The translations under genes and the position numbers were made by a program. A stretch of DNA of 64,000 nt from Rhizobiales bacterium 2SD (GTDB lineage: Bacteria; Pseudomonadota; Alphaproteobacteria; Rhizobiales; Beijerinckiaceae), in NCBI GenBank assembly GCA_005502805.1, contig SCMY01000003.1, forward strand, positions 434,001-498,000, written 5' to 3'. Below are positions 44,239 through 53,800 of this stretch, piece by piece. The notes under the pieces are model-generated. The model saw only the letters and a program-made list of their open reading frames with translations, was not told the DNA's origin and did not search any database. The first letter of the stretch is position 1. Each line of letters opens with the position of its first letter.

Positions 44239-44997
44239 ATGTTCGAGTTGCAGGATCAGGCCGAAAACCTCAATGCTGCGTTCGGAAAGTCGGATGCAGC
44301 CGAACGCCTCGCGGGGTTGGTGCGTCAAGTCGCGGGCCGCCTCGTCTTCACCACCAGCTTCGGCCTCGAAGACCAGGTCGTCACCCATCTGATCGCCACG
44401 CAGAACCTGCCGATCGAGATCGTCACGCTCGACACCGGCCGGCTCTTCGGTGAGGTCCACGCCCTCTGGGCCGAGACCGAGGCGCGCTATGGCATCACCA
44501 TCACGCCGTTCTATCCGCGCCACGACGCCGTCGAGGCCTTCGTCCTCGGCCATGGCATCAACGGCTTCTACAACTCGATCGAGGCCCGCAAGGCCTGCTG
44601 CAATGTGCGCAAGGTCGAGCCGCTCGCCCGGGCGCTGGCTGGCGCCGCGGCGTGGATCACCGGCCTGCGCGCCGATCAATCGGCCGCACGCGGCGGCGTC
44701 GCTCTCGCCGAGGTCGACCGGGAGCGCGGCCTGATCAAGCTCAACCCGCTACTCGACTGGTCGCGCGACAAGGCGCTGGCCTTCGCCCGCAAGCACGATG
44801 TCCCGCTCAACCCGCTGCACGAACAGGGTTTCCTCTCGATCGGCTGCCAGCCCTGCACCCGCGCCATCCGGCCGGGCGAGCCGGAGCGGGCCGGGCGCTG
44901 GTGGTGGGAAGAGGAGGCCGCCAAGGAGTGCGGCCTGCATGTCGGGCCCGATGGGCGATTGGTGCGGTCGAAGCCGGCCGCGGAGGTTTTGGCGTGA
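44239..44997 (+). CDS. cysH: Assimilatory adenylyl-sulfate (APS) reductase
   Basis: Reduces APS to sulfite and AMP using thioredoxin. 252 aa. [16 protein letters not shown] is the PP-loop-like nucleotide region and [15 protein letters not shown] the next block. The cysteine pairs ACCNVRK and IGCQPCTR provide four ligands for a [4Fe-4S] cluster, which marks the APS rather than the PAPS type. [14 protein letters not shown] near the C-terminus contains the catalytic cysteine. The frame is open from an ATG at 44164; I prefer 44239 because [16 protein letters not shown] resembles the normal start. It overlaps cysD by GTGA. Confidence 0.93.
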   Translation: MFELQDQAENLNAAFGKSDAAERLAGLVRQVAGRLVFTTSFGLEDQVVTHLIATQNLPIEIVTLDTGRLFGEVHALWAETEARYGITITPFYPRHDAVEAFVLGHGINGFYNSIEARKACCNVRKVEPLARALAGAAAWITGLRADQSAARGGVALAEVDRERGLIKLNPLLDWSRDKALAFARKHDVPLNPLHEQGFLSIGCQPCTRAIRPGEPERAGRWWWEEEAAKECGLHVGPDGRLVRSKPAAEVLA

Positions 44998-45896
44998 TCC
45001 AGCTCAGTCATCTGCAGAAGCTCGAAGCCGAGGCGATCTTCATCATCCGCGAGGTTGCCGCGACCTGCGAGAAGCCGGTTCTGCTCTATTCGATCGGCAA
45101 GGACTCCGCCGTCCTGCTGCATCTCGCCATGAAGGCGTTCTATCCCGGCAAGCCGCCATTCCCGCTGCTTCATGTCGATACGACCTGGAAGTTCCGGGAC
45201 ATGATCGCCTTCCGCGACCAGACCGCCAGCCGGCTGGGGCTCGACCTGATCGTCCACATCAACGAAGAGGGCGTGCGCGCTGGCGTGAGCCCGTTCGCCT
45301 CCGGCTCGCGCCTGCACACCGACGTGATGAAGACGCAAGGGCTGAAGCAGGCACTCGACAAATACGGCTTCGACGCGGCCTTTGGTGGTGCCCGCCGCGA
45401 CGAGGAGAAGAGCCGGGCCAAGGAGCGGGTCTTCTCGCTGCGCTCGGCCCAGCACCGCTGGGATCCGAAGAGTCAGCGGCCCGAACCCTGGCGGCTGTTC
45501 AACACGCGAAAAGGTCCGGGGGAGAGCTTCCGCGTCTTCCCGCTGTCGAATTGGACCGAGAAGGACGTCTGGGACTACATCGCGCTCGAGAACATTCCGG
45601 TGGTGCCGCTCTATTTCGCCGCGCCGCGCCCGGTCGTGCGCCGCAACGGCGCCTGGATCATGCGTGACGACGAGCGCATGGAGCTCCTGCCCGGCGAGCA
45701 GCTCGAGACCCGCATGGTCCGCTTCCGCACCCTCGGCTGCTACCCGCTGACCGGCGCGGTCGAGAGCGAGGCGGCGAACCTCACCGACATCATCGCCGAG
45801 ATGCGGGCGTCGCGCTCCTCCGAGCGCGAAGGGCGGGTCATCGACCATGACGGCTCCGGCTCGATGGAGCAGAAGAAGCAGGAAGGCTATTTCTGA
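44994..45896 (+). CDS. cysD: Sulfate adenylyltransferase subunit 2
   Basis: ATP-pyrophosphatase-type subunit that forms APS from sulfate and ATP, driven by the CysN GTPase. 300 aa from a GTG overlapping the cysH stop codon. Features are [19 protein letters not shown], the PP-loop [43 protein letters not shown] and the closing [11 protein letters not shown] typical of CysD. Coupled to cysN by a 1-base stop/start overlap. Confidence 0.96.
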   Translation: MIQLSHLQKLEAEAIFIIREVAATCEKPVLLYSIGKDSAVLLHLAMKAFYPGKPPFPLLHVDTTWKFRDMIAFRDQTASRLGLDLIVHINEEGVRAGVSPFASGSRLHTDVMKTQGLKQALDKYGFDAAFGGARRDEEKSRAKERVFSLRSAQHRWDPKSQRPEPWRLFNTRKGPGESFRVFPLSNWTEKDVWDYIALENIPVVPLYFAAPRPVVRRNGAWIMRDDERMELLPGEQLETRMVRFRTLGCYPLTGAVESEAANLTDIIAEMRASRSSEREGRVIDHDGSGSMEQKKQEGYF

Positions 45897-47524
45897 TGGC
45901 GGCGCTCGCGAAGTTGAAGGGCCAGCCCACTCCGGCTGGCCAGCCGCATCCCGCCAACGACCAGGGCCAGAACACCGAGGGCAGCGCTCGCGCTCTCTTG
46001 CGCTTCATCACCTGCGGCTCGGTCGACGATGGCAAGTCGACCTTGATCGGCCGCATCCTCTACGAGGCCGGCGCAGTCTTCGACGACCAGCTCACCGCGC
46101 TCGACTCAGATTCCCGCAAATTCGGCACGCAGGGCGCGGCGCCTGATTTCGCACTGCTGGTCGACGGGCTCTCGGCCGAGCGTGAGCAGGGCATCACCAT
46201 CGATGTCGCCTATCGCTATTTCTCGACCGACCAGCGCAGCTTCATCGTCGCCGACACGCCCGGCCACGAGCAGTACACCCGCAACATGGCGACCGGCGCC
46301 TCGACCGCCGATCTCGCCATCATCCTGATCGATGCGCGCAAGGGCCTGCTGCCGCAGACGCGCCGGCACTCCTTTATCGTCTCGCTGGTCGGCGTCCGCC
46401 ATGTCGTCGTTGCCGTCAACAAGATGGACCTGGTCGGCTATGACGAGGCGGTCTTCCGCCAGATCGAGCATGATTATCGCAAGGCGGTCGCTGGGCTCGG
46501 TTTCGCCAGCATCGACTTCGTTCCGGTCTCGGCCCGCGACGGCGAGAACGTCACCAGCCTCTCGGCGTTGACGCCCTGGTATCGCGGGCCGGCGTTGCTG
46601 CCCTTGCTCGAATCCGTCGTGGTCGTCGCAGAAGCCGAGGTCGAAGCCGGCTTCGCCTTGCCGGTGCAATGGGTCAACCGGCCCGATCTCGACTTCCGTG
46701 GCTTCGCCGGCACGGTCGCGCGAGGGCGCCTGCGCGTCGGCGATGTAGTCGCGGCGCTGCCATCAGGTCGTCGCAGCACGATCGCCCGCATCCTCGCGCC
46801 CTCAGGCGATGTCTCGCAGGCGAGCGCCGGCCAGTCGGTGACGGTGACGCTCGCGGACGAGATCGACATCTCGCGCGGCGACGTCATCGCCTCGGTCGCG
46901 CATGCTCCGGTGGTGAAGCAGGAGCTGCGGGCACGGCTGCTCTGGACCGGCGAAGCGGCGCTGCGCGAGGGCGGCGAGTTCATCCTCAAGCTCGCCACCG
47001 CGACCGCCAATGCCCAGATCGTCCGTCTGCACCACAGCGTCGACATCGAGAGCTATGCCGAGGCGCCGGCCGAGAGCCTGGCGATGAACGGGATCGGGCT
47101 GGCGACGCTAACGCTCGACCGGCAGCTCGCGGTACTCGACTACGCCCGCAGCCGCGAGCTCGGCGGCTTCATCCTGATCGACAGGCTCAGCAACCAGACG
47201 GTCGCCTTCGGCTTCGTCGAGACGCGTAGAGCTCAGGACAAGGCTCGCTCGACCGCCGAAACTGGCGGTGCCGCCCGCGCGGTTCTGCGTCTCGTCGGCT
47301 GGCGTGGCGCGCAGGAGAGGCGCGCCTGGTTCGAGGCTGCGAGCTGGCGTCTGGCGAGCTGTCTGTTCGTCGCTGCCGCCGTGGCGCTAACGACGGGGCA
47401 ATGGGCTCTGGCAGCCGCGTTGGGGCTCAGCGATACCGTGCTGCGGCCGCTTCTGAAGGGCCTGCATGCCCGGTTGTGGGCGAGGAGGGCGCCGCCTGCG
47501 CTCTATGACGGGGCGGGAATCTAG
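45896..47524 (+). CDS. cysN: Sulfate adenylyltransferase subunit 1 fused to a DUF2061-like membrane domain
   Basis: 542 aa. The GTPase domain (about residues 30-240) has GSVDDGKST, DTPGHEQY and NKMDLVG; the beta-barrel domains reach about 445 (SRGDVIASV, LGGFILIDRLSNQTVAFGF). Bifunctional CysNC proteins continue here with an APS kinase P-loop; this one does not. Instead residues about 472-532 read ERRAWFEAASWRLASC, a hydrophobic span, TTGQWALAAALGLSDTV and KGLHARLWARR, which matches the pattern of the small membrane family DUF2061. The enzyme would therefore be tethered to the inner membrane. The fusion frame is continuous with no frameshift sign. Confidence 0.9.
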   Translation: MAALAKLKGQPTPAGQPHPANDQGQNTEGSARALLRFITCGSVDDGKSTLIGRILYEAGAVFDDQLTALDSDSRKFGTQGAAPDFALLVDGLSAEREQGITIDVAYRYFSTDQRSFIVADTPGHEQYTRNMATGASTADLAIILIDARKGLLPQTRRHSFIVSLVGVRHVVVAVNKMDLVGYDEAVFRQIEHDYRKAVAGLGFASIDFVPVSARDGENVTSLSALTPWYRGPALLPLLESVVVVAEAEVEAGFALPVQWVNRPDLDFRGFAGTVARGRLRVGDVVAALPSGRRSTIARILAPSGDVSQASAGQSVTVTLADEIDISRGDVIASVAHAPVVKQELRARLLWTGEAALREGGEFILKLATATANAQIVRLHHSVDIESYAEAPAESLAMNGIGLATLTLDRQLAVLDYARSRELGGFILIDRLSNQTVAFGFVETRRAQDKARSTAETGGAARAVLRLVGWRGAQERRAWFEAASWRLASCLFVAAAVALTTGQWALAAALGLSDTVLRPLLKGLHARLWARRAPPALYDGAGI

Positions 47525-47580
47525 GAGGCCTGGAGAGCGCCGGACGGCCTTCTGCCGGCCCGGCGTTGCGCAAGCGGTGA

Positions 47581-48222
47581 CTAAGCCGCCTGGGAATAGG
47601 TCGTGCCAGCGGAAGCACGCGCTCCGAGCTGGTAGGTCTGGCCATAGGCTTCCGACGCGCCGGTGATCTCGGCCGGCGGCGGTGGCGGAGGCGGCCGGTG
47701 CGAGGCGCGTTCTTCCATCTGCTTCTTGAAGTCGGCCATCTCCTCCTTGGAGATCTTGCCGTCCTTGTCCGCATCCATCGCGGCGAAGAGGCGGCTGAGC
47801 AGGCCGTTCGAACCGTCGCCATCGGGGTTGACGGCCTTCAGGAATTCTTCCTTGGCGACGCTGCCATCGGAGTTGGCGTCGAATTTGGCGAAGTAGTTCT
47901 TGTCGTCGCCATCCTTGGCGTCGGTCTTGGTCGTCGCCGTATCCGACTGCAGCATCAGCAGGAGGGCCTGCATCTGCTGATCGGCCTTCTCGGCCTTCGC
48001 CTTGAAGGCGTCCGATTCTGCCTTGCTGACCGAACCATCCTGGTCGGCATCCATCGCCTTGAACAGGCGCTCGGTCTTCTTGCTGTCGGCGCCCTTGGGC
48101 GCGCCGGCGGCGAACTCGTCGAGGCTGAGCGCCCCGTCGGCATTGCCGTCGAGCTTTTCGAAGCTCGGTGGTTTCCCGGGCGGTGGCGGGCGAAAGCCCC
48201 CAACGCCGCCAATGCTTGTCAT
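47581..48222 (-). CDS. Four-EF-hand calcium-binding protein
   Basis: 213 aa with four canonical 12-residue loops: DGNADGALSLDE (about residue 25), DADQDGSVSKAE (about 58), DANSDGSVAKEE (about 113) and DADKDGKISKEE (about 148). Asp/Asn at loop positions 1, 3 and 5 and acidic residues at 12 indicate Ca2+ binding. The middle is a helical, Lys/Ala-rich linker; a polyproline run PPPPPPP follows the fourth hand. No signal peptide or membrane span is seen, so the compartment is unclear. AGGAG lies 6 nt before the ATG, and a strong stem-loop sits just upstream. Confidence 0.88.
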   Translation of the reverse strand: MTSIGGVGGFRPPPPGKPPSFEKLDGNADGALSLDEFAAGAPKGADSKKTERLFKAMDADQDGSVSKAESDAFKAKAEKADQQMQALLLMLQSDTATTKTDAKDGDDKNYFAKFDANSDGSVAKEEFLKAVNPDGDGSNGLLSRLFAAMDADKDGKISKEEMADFKKQMEERASHRPPPPPPPAEITGASEAYGQTYQLGARASAGTTYSQAA

Positions 48223-48239
48223 GCGATACTCCTGGTTAC

Positions 48240-48263
48240 GCGCCGCCCGGGCATGGGCGGCGC
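48240..48263. other. 9-bp stem-loop in the leader of the EF-hand gene
   Basis: GCGCCGCCC (48240-48248) and GGGCGGCGC (48255-48263) pair perfectly around a 6-nt loop. On the minus strand it lies 18 bp before the ATG and directly before the ribosome-binding site, so it could affect mRNA stability or translation of the EF-hand protein. Confidence 0.5.
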
Positions 48264-48329
48264 CGTCGAGTATCGTGGCTAATTCTTGGTAAATCCCTAG
48301 CAGGTCGGAAACCCCGCCGGAGCGGTCGC

Positions 48330-48761
48330 TCAGCCCGCCAGCACCGCCGTTGCTTCGATCTCGACCATCGCCTCGGGCTCGACCAAGGCGGGAACGGAGA
48401 CCACCGCCATGGCCGGGAAATGCCGGCCGAAATTAGCGCGGTAGACCGGGCCGAGCTCGGCCAGGCTGTTGCGATAGGCCTCGATGTCGGTGACGTACCA
48501 GGTCAGGCGGACGATATCCTCGACCTTGCCGCCGCCGGCCTCGACCACCGCCTTGATGTTGGCGAGCGTCTGCCCGATCTGGGCGACGAAGCCCTTGGCG
48601 AAGACGCCCTGAGCGTCCCAGCCGACGAGGCCGCCGGTCACCAGCACCTTGCCTTCGGCGACCATGCCGTTGGCATAGCCGCGCGGCTGCGGCCAGCCTT
48701 CGGGCAGGACGGCGCGGGCGCGGCGCGAAGCGGGATCGGAGGGCGGCAGGCCGCTGGTCAT
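48330..48761 (-). CDS. Rid (YjgF/YER057c) family protein of the aminobenzoyl-CoA cluster
   Basis: 143 aa from the ATG at 48761, preferred over 48782 because of the AGAAAG site before it. The Rid fold is clear: VLVTGGLVGWDAQG, QTLANIKAVVEAGGGKVEDIVRLTWYVTD (in parts) and the closing MVEIEATAVL. RidA enzymes hydrolyse enamines and imines using an arginine in the motif PARxxV (Arg105 in E. coli). Here the position reads FPAMAVVSV, so that arginine is missing, placing it in another Rid subgroup. It follows the CoA ligase by 24 bp, at the distal end of the operon. Confidence 0.85.
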   Translation of the reverse strand: MTSGLPPSDPASRRARAVLPEGWPQPRGYANGMVAEGKVLVTGGLVGWDAQGVFAKGFVAQIGQTLANIKAVVEAGGGKVEDIVRLTWYVTDIEAYRNSLAELGPVYRANFGRHFPAMAVVSVPALVEPEAMVEIEATAVLAG

Positions 48762-48785
48762 GACGTGATCTTTCTCATGCAATAG

Positions 48786-50429
48786 TCAGGAGGCCGAGGC
48801 TTCCTGGCGCGCGATCTCGCGCAGGGCGAAGCGCTGCAGCTTCCCGGTAGAGGTCTTCGGCAGGGTTGTCACGAAGGCGATGGCGCGCGGGTACTTGTAA
48901 GGGGCGATCGACGCCTTGACGTGCTCCTGCAAAGCCTTGGCGAGGGCTGCATCACCGGCAAACCCTTCGCGCAGCAGCACATAGGCTTTCACGATCTGGC
49001 CGCGCTCGGGGCAGGGCGCGCCGACGACGCCGCACTCGGCCACCGCCGCATGCGTCAGCAGGCAGGCTTCGACCTCGGGCCCGGCGATGTTGTAGCCGGC
49101 CGAGATGATCATGTCGTCGGAGCGGGCCTGGTACCAGAAATAGCCGTCGCCATCGCGCAAATAGGTGTCGCCGGTGACGTTCCAGCCATCGAGGATGTAG
49201 CGCTGCTGGCGCGGGTCGGCGAGATAGCGGCAGCCGGTCGGGCCGCGCACGGCGAGGCGCCCCGGCGTGCCGTCCGGCACCTCCTTGCCATCTTCGTCGA
49301 CGATCTTCGCCTCGTAGCCGGGCACCGGCAGGCCGGTCGAGCCGGGTCGGATCCTGTCGCGCGGTGCGCCGATGAAGATGTGCAGCATCTCGGTCGCGCC
49401 GATGCCGTCCATCAATGGCAGCCCGGCTGCCTCCTGCCAGGCGTCGAAGGTCGCCTTCGGCAAGGCTTCGCCGGCGGAGACGCAGATGCGCAGCGACGAC
49501 AGATCGCGCTCGCCGAGTTTGCCCAGCATGGCGCGATAGGCGGTTGGCGCGGTGAAGCAGACGGTGGCACGATAGCGCTCGATCGCCTCGGCGAGATCGG
49601 CCGGAGCGACCTTGGCCGGCAGGATGCAGGAGGCGCCGATCCGCAACGGGAACAGCACGATGCCGCCGAGCCCGAAGGTGAAGGCGAGCGGCGGCGAGCC
49701 GATGAAGCGATCGTCCGGCGCAGCCTGCAGCACGCGCGCGCCATAGGCGTCGCAGATCGCCAGCAGGTCGCGCTGGAAATGCATCGTGCCCTTGGGCTCG
49801 CCGGTGGTGCCCGAGGTGAAGGCGATCAGGCAGACATCGTCCTGTGCTGTGTCAGCCGGCTCGAAATTCTCGTAGCCGGCTTTCGCCATCAGGGTTTCGA
49901 GCGCGCCGTCACCCCATGTCACGATGGTCGAGAGTTCCGGCGCAAGCTGTTGCGCAGACTTGAGTTCATCGACCAGCGTCGCGTCGCAGAGCGCGAGCCC
50001 GATCCTGGCCTTGCGGATCGGATAGGCAAGCTCGCCGGCGCGCAGCATCGGCATGGTCGCGACCACGACGCCGCCGGCCTTCAGCACCGCGAAATAGGTC
50101 GCGACCATCATCGGCGTATTGGCGGCGCGCAGCAGCACGCGGTTGCCGGGCACCATGCCGAGATCGCGCGTCAACACATTGGCGATGCGGTTCACCGTGT
50201 CGGCGAGCGCCTGATAGCTCCAGGTCTCGCTCGGGCCGATCACCGCATCGCGCTCGCCGCGCCCTTCGGCGACATGGCGATCGACGAACTCGGTGACGAC
50301 GTTGAGCCGTTCGGGATAGCTCAGCCCGGCGGCTGCGAGGTCGAGCCGCGGCCAGCTTTCGCGCGGCGGCAGATTGTCCCGCGCGAAACTGTCCACATGT
50401 CCCGACCGCATGAGATCTGCGGTACCCAT
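48786..50429 (-). CDS. Benzoate-CoA ligase family protein, probable 2-aminobenzoate-CoA ligase
   Basis: AMP-forming acyl-CoA synthetase of 547 aa that activates an aryl acid to its CoA thioester. The phosphate-binding motif is IAFTSGTTGEPKGTMHF. Further motifs are GIGATEMLHIF, DGWNVTGDTYLRDGDGYFWY in part, RSDDMIISAGYNIAGPEVE and the C-terminal lysine motif PKTSTGKLQRF. The sequence around DNLPPRESWP at the N-terminus and the neighbour genes favour 2-aminobenzoate (anthranilate); a benzoate or salicylate analogue cannot be excluded from sequence. Confidence 0.88.
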   Translation of the reverse strand: MGTADLMRSGHVDSFARDNLPPRESWPRLDLAAAGLSYPERLNVVTEFVDRHVAEGRGERDAVIGPSETWSYQALADTVNRIANVLTRDLGMVPGNRVLLRAANTPMMVATYFAVLKAGGVVVATMPMLRAGELAYPIRKARIGLALCDATLVDELKSAQQLAPELSTIVTWGDGALETLMAKAGYENFEPADTAQDDVCLIAFTSGTTGEPKGTMHFQRDLLAICDAYGARVLQAAPDDRFIGSPPLAFTFGLGGIVLFPLRIGASCILPAKVAPADLAEAIERYRATVCFTAPTAYRAMLGKLGERDLSSLRICVSAGEALPKATFDAWQEAAGLPLMDGIGATEMLHIFIGAPRDRIRPGSTGLPVPGYEAKIVDEDGKEVPDGTPGRLAVRGPTGCRYLADPRQQRYILDGWNVTGDTYLRDGDGYFWYQARSDDMIISAGYNIAGPEVEACLLTHAAVAECGVVGAPCPERGQIVKAYVLLREGFAGDAALAKALQEHVKASIAPYKYPRAIAFVTTLPKTSTGKLQRFALREIARQEASAS

Positions 50430-50453
50430 CTCGTTCCCCTGGCTCTTTTGGCT

Positions 50454-51629
50454 CTATTTCAGCAGGTCGCGCGCGATCACGACCTTCTGCACCTCGCTGG
50501 CGCCCTCGTAGATCCTGAGCGCCCTGATCTCGCGATAGAGTTCCTCGACCTTGACGCCGCGGGTGACGCCGAGCCCGCCATGGATCTGCACGGCGCGGTC
50601 GATCACCTTCTGGGCGTTCTCGGTGGCGACCAGCTTGGCCAGCGCCGCCTCGCGGGTGACGCGGGCCGCGCCACGGTCCTTGGTCCAGGCGGCGCGGTAG
50701 ACGAGCAACGCGGCGGCATCGACCTCGGTCGCGCTGTCGGCGATCGCCGCCTGCGAGAGCTGGAGGTCGCCGAGCGTGCCGCCGAAGAGCTTGCGGCCCT
50801 TGGCATGCGAGACGGTCTCGTGCAGCGCGCGCCGGGCGAAACCGAGCGCTGCGGCGCCGACGGTCGAGCGGAAGATGTCGAGCGTCGCCATCGCCACCTT
50901 GAAGCCGTCGCCAGGACCGCCGATGCGGTTCGCGGCGGGAATGCGGCAGGCATCGAAGCGCAGTGTCGCCAGCGGGTGCGGCGCGATCACGTCGATGCGT
51001 TCGGCGATCGAGAGGCCGGGCGTATCGGCATCGACCAGATAGGCGGAGAGGCCGCGCGCGCCCGGCGCCTCGCCGGAGCGGGCGAAGACGACGTAATGAT
51101 CGGCGATGCCGCCATTCGAGATCCAGGTCTTCTCGCCGTCGATCCGGACATGGGTGTTGCCATCCGGCGTCGCCGTCGTCGCCAAAGCAGCAACGTCGGA
51201 GCCAGCCTCCTTTTCGGAGAGGGCGAAGGCCGCGATCTTTTCGCCGCGCGCCACCGCCGGCAGGATGCGCGCCTTCATTTCCGCCGAACCGGCGACGCTG
51301 ATCGAACCGGTGCCGAGCCCCTGCATGGCAAAGGCGAAATCAGCGAGCCCGTCGCGGGCGGCAAGGATTTCGCGGGCGAGGCAGAGCGTGCGCACGTCGA
51401 GCGCCGCATGCAGTCCGCCGTAGTCGGCCGGAACGGCGGCCCTGAGGAAGCCGGCTTGCCCGAGCGCCTTCACCCGGGCGCGGCAGGCCTCGTCGACATC
51501 GTCATGCGGCAGGTCGGGCAGGGTAGCGTCGGCCCACGCGGAGAGCCGCTCCGCGAAGTCGCGGTGATCGGCCTCGAAGAAGGGCCAGTCGAGCGTATCG
51601 CCAAGAATGCTTGTGCCGAGCGGAGCCAT
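50454..51629 (-). CDS. Acyl-CoA dehydrogenase
   Basis: FAD-dependent dehydrogenase of 391 aa that introduces an alpha-beta double bond into an acyl-Co[20 protein letters not shown] and [16 protein letters not shown] are the FAD/substrate signature, and [22 protein letters not shown] is the C-terminal signature. The presumed catalytic glutamate lies in [11 protein letters not shown]. Within this cluster it probably acts in the beta-oxidation-like steps after dearomatisation. One base separates it from the enoyl-CoA hydratase gene. Confidence 0.9.
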   Translation of the reverse strand: MAPLGTSILGDTLDWPFFEADHRDFAERLSAWADATLPDLPHDDVDEACRARVKALGQAGFLRAAVPADYGGLHAALDVRTLCLAREILAARDGLADFAFAMQGLGTGSISVAGSAEMKARILPAVARGEKIAAFALSEKEAGSDVAALATTATPDGNTHVRIDGEKTWISNGGIADHYVVFARSGEAPGARGLSAYLVDADTPGLSIAERIDVIAPHPLATLRFDACRIPAANRIGGPGDGFKVAMATLDIFRSTVGAAALGFARRALHETVSHAKGRKLFGGTLGDLQLSQAAIADSATEVDAAALLVYRAAWTKDRGAARVTREAALAKLVATENAQKVIDRAVQIHGGLGVTRGVKVEELYREIRALRIYEGASEVQKVVIARDLLK

Positions 51630-51630
51630 C

Positions 51631-52464
51631 TCAGTTGCCCTCGAACACCGGTTTCCGCTTCTCGGCGAAGGCGTGATAGGCGCGGGCGAAATCCTCGGTC
51701 TGCATGCACAGGGCCTGCGCCACCGCCTCGGCCTCGATCGCGGATTCGACCGACATCGCCCATTCCATTTCGAGCATGCGCTTGGTCATGGCATTGGCGA
51801 AGGTCGGCCCGTCTGCGAGCTCGGCGGCGAGCGCCTGCGCTTCGCCAAGCACGCTCTCGCGGGCGATGAGCCGGTTGAGGAAGCCCCAGCGCTCGGCCTC
51901 CTCGCCCTTCAGCACCCGGCCGGTATAGAGCAACTCCGCGGCGCGGCCCTGGCCGATGATGCGGGGCAGCATCGCGCAGGCGCCCATATCGCAGCCGGCG
52001 AGGCCGACGCGGTTGAACAGGAAGGCGATCTTGGTCTCGGCCGTGCCGAGGCGCAGATCCGAAGCCATGGCGATGATGGCGCCGGCGCCGGCGCAGATGC
52101 CGTCGATCGCGGCGATGATCGGCTGCGGGCAGGCGCGCATGGCCTTGACCAGCTCGCCGGTCATCCGGGTGAACTTCAAGAGGTCCTTGGTGTCCATCGC
52201 CACCAGCGGTCCGATGATCTCGAAGACGTCGCCGCCCGAGGAGAAGTTGCCGCCGGCGCCGGTGACCACGATCGCCTTGACCGCTTCCTCCTTCTGCGCC
52301 GCCAGGAAGAAATCGGTGAGCTCGCGATAGCTCTCGAAGGTCAGCGGGTTCTTTTTCTCCGGCCGGTTCAGCGTCACCGTCGCGACCTTGCCGGCGACCG
52401 AGAGCTGGAAGTGCTGCGGCGTGAAGCCGGAGAGCGGCAGGGTGACAGGGTTGGCGCTGGTCAT
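51631..52464 (-). CDS. Enoyl-CoA hydratase/isomerase family protein
   Basis: Crotonase-fold protein of 277 aa. The oxyanion-hole blocks are [15 protein letters not shown] and [48 protein letters not shown] is the next block, with glutamate-poor active-site positions, so exact chemistry (hydration or ring-opening hydrolysis) is uncertain. The C-terminal [10 protein letters not shown] is typical. In aerobic CoA-dependent aryl pathways such proteins hydrate or open the cyclohexene ring. Its first codons overlap the stop codon of the MarR gene by 4 bp. Confidence 0.88.
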   Translation of the reverse strand: MTSANPVTLPLSGFTPQHFQLSVAGKVATVTLNRPEKKNPLTFESYRELTDFFLAAQKEEAVKAIVVTGAGGNFSSGGDVFEIIGPLVAMDTKDLLKFTRMTGELVKAMRACPQPIIAAIDGICAGAGAIIAMASDLRLGTAETKIAFLFNRVGLAGCDMGACAMLPRIIGQGRAAELLYTGRVLKGEEAERWGFLNRLIARESVLGEAQALAAELADGPTFANAMTKRMLEMEWAMSVESAIEAEAVAQALCMQTEDFARAYHAFAEKRKPVFEGN

Positions 52465-53006
52465 TCGTTCTCTCCCGCCGCGGTCGGCGTGCCGTTCTGG
52501 CGGTTGCTGATGGCCTGGTGCAGCGAGGCCTTGACCCCGCCGAGCAGGCGGAAGAGCTGGCCGATCTCGGCCGGGCCGAGGCCAGCGAACAGCTCGGCGA
52601 TCCAGTCCTCATGGCGCTCGGCCATCGCCTTGAAGGCGCGCCGGCCCTGGGCGGTCAGCGTCAGCACCTGGACGCGCCGGTCCTGCGCCGCCGGGCGCTT
52701 GTCGACCAGCCCGTCGGCGAGCAGACCGGCGACGACTGCCGTGACGTTGCCGTTCGAGACCATCAGGCGCTGCGAGACCTCGCCGACGGTCATGCCGGTC
52801 GTCGATTTCTCCAGCTGGGCCATCAGGTCGAAGCGCGGCAGCGTCGTCTTGAACTCCTCGCGCAGACGGGTGCGGATCTCGCTCTCGATCAGGGTCGAGC
52901 AGGTCAGCATCCGCAGCCAGAGCCGAAGCTCGTCCTTGTGGTCGCCGGGGCGTTCGCTCGCCTTGGTCTCGCGGTCGAGCAGGGGTGCGGTGGACGGGAT
53001 CTCCAT
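52461..53006 (-). CDS. MarR family regulator of the aryl-CoA cluster
   Basis: 181 aa. The winged helix spans about residues 50-130: [23 protein letters not shown], then the recognition helix [19 protein letters not shown], then the wing [16 protein letters not shown] (quoted in parts). MarR proteins of this type usually repress until an aromatic acid or its CoA ester binds. It sits inside the minus operon between the SDR and the enoyl-CoA hydratase, and near-identical palindromes (53801-53814 and 53959-53972) lie before both divergent starts, which I take as its operators. Confidence 0.9.
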   Translation of the reverse strand: MEIPSTAPLLDRETKASERPGDHKDELRLWLRMLTCSTLIESEIRTRLREEFKTTLPRFDLMAQLEKSTTGMTVGEVSQRLMVSNGNVTAVVAGLLADGLVDKRPAAQDRRVQVLTLTAQGRRAFKAMAERHEDWIAELFAGLGPAEIGQLFRLLGGVKASLHQAISNRQNGTPTAAGENE

Positions 53007-53008
53007 GA

Positions 53009-53770
53009 TCAGAACTCCCCACCATTGATCAGGACGGACTGGCCGGTGATGCCGCGGCTCTGCGGCCCGCAGAGATTGACGACGGCGGCCGCGACTTCCT
53101 CCGGCGTGATCAGTCGGTGCTGCGGATTGTCCTTGGTCAGCTCCGCCAGCGCCTCTTCGCGGCTCTTGCCGGTCTTGGCCGCGATCGTCGTCAGGCTGCC
53201 GGCGACCATGTCGGTGTCGGTATAGCCCGGGCAGACCGCGTTGACGGTGACGCCGCTGCGCGCCGTCTCCAGGGCGAGCGAGCGCACCAGGCCGACGACC
53301 GCGTGCTTGGCGGCGACATAGGCCGAGACATAAGCATAACCGCGATGGCCCGCCGTCGAGGCGATCGCGATCAGCCGTCCCGAGCGGCGCTCGGTCATGC
53401 CGGGCAAAGCGGGCCGGAAGCAGTTCACCGTGCCGATCAGGTTGATCTCGACCATGCGCCGGAACAGCTCGGCATCGCTGCGCTGGAAGCTGGCGCTTTC
53501 GGCCGCGCCGGCATTGGCGACGACGATGTCGAAGGGCTGCCCCGCGGAGAGCCCGGCCATCGTCTCGCGCACAGCCGCCTCGTCGGTCACGTCGACGGCA
53601 TGAGCGGCGTCGGCCGCGCCGGCGAGCACCGCCTGTTGCAGGATGTCGTCATTGCGGCCGATGATCGAGACGCGGGCGCCGGCCTGGCGCAGAGCGGAGG
53701 CGATGGCGCGACCGATGCCGCGTCCGCCGCCGCTCACCAGGGCATGCTGTCCCGCCAGAGCCGATGCCAT
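53009..53770 (-). CDS. SDR family oxidoreductase
   Basis: Short-chain dehydrogenase of 253 aa. The cofactor motif is VSGGGRGIGRAIAS (TGxxxGxG type), then VVANAGAAE (NNAG position), the catalytic serine in IAIASTAGHRG and YVSAYVAAKHAVVGL with the YxxxK pair. The closing GQSVLINGGEF is typical. Probably a 3-hydroxyacyl-CoA or cyclohexenol-CoA dehydrogenase of the pathway. I chose the ATG at 53770 (GAGGGAGAG upstream) because the longer frame runs through the operator. Confidence 0.9.
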   Translation of the reverse strand: MASALAGQHALVSGGGRGIGRAIASALRQAGARVSIIGRNDDILQQAVLAGAADAAHAVDVTDEAAVRETMAGLSAGQPFDIVVANAGAAESASFQRSDAELFRRMVEINLIGTVNCFRPALPGMTERRSGRLIAIASTAGHRGYAYVSAYVAAKHAVVGLVRSLALETARSGVTVNAVCPGYTDTDMVAGSLTTIAAKTGKSREEALAELTKDNPQHRLITPEEVAAAVVNLCGPQSRGITGQSVLINGGEF

Positions 53771-53800
53771 GCCGTTCTCTCCCTCTTGAGGAACAATATA

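Noticed and set aside
45896..47524. CysN as a bifunctional CysNC with APS kinase
   Set aside because: The C-terminal extension has no Walker A motif and is hydrophobic; it fits DUF2061 instead.
48921..51869. Plus-strand open frame of about 980 codons opposite the CoA ligase and acyl-CoA dehydrogenase
   Set aside because: Same antisense artefact: compositionally biased, no recognisable motif, fully covered by conserved genes on the minus strand.
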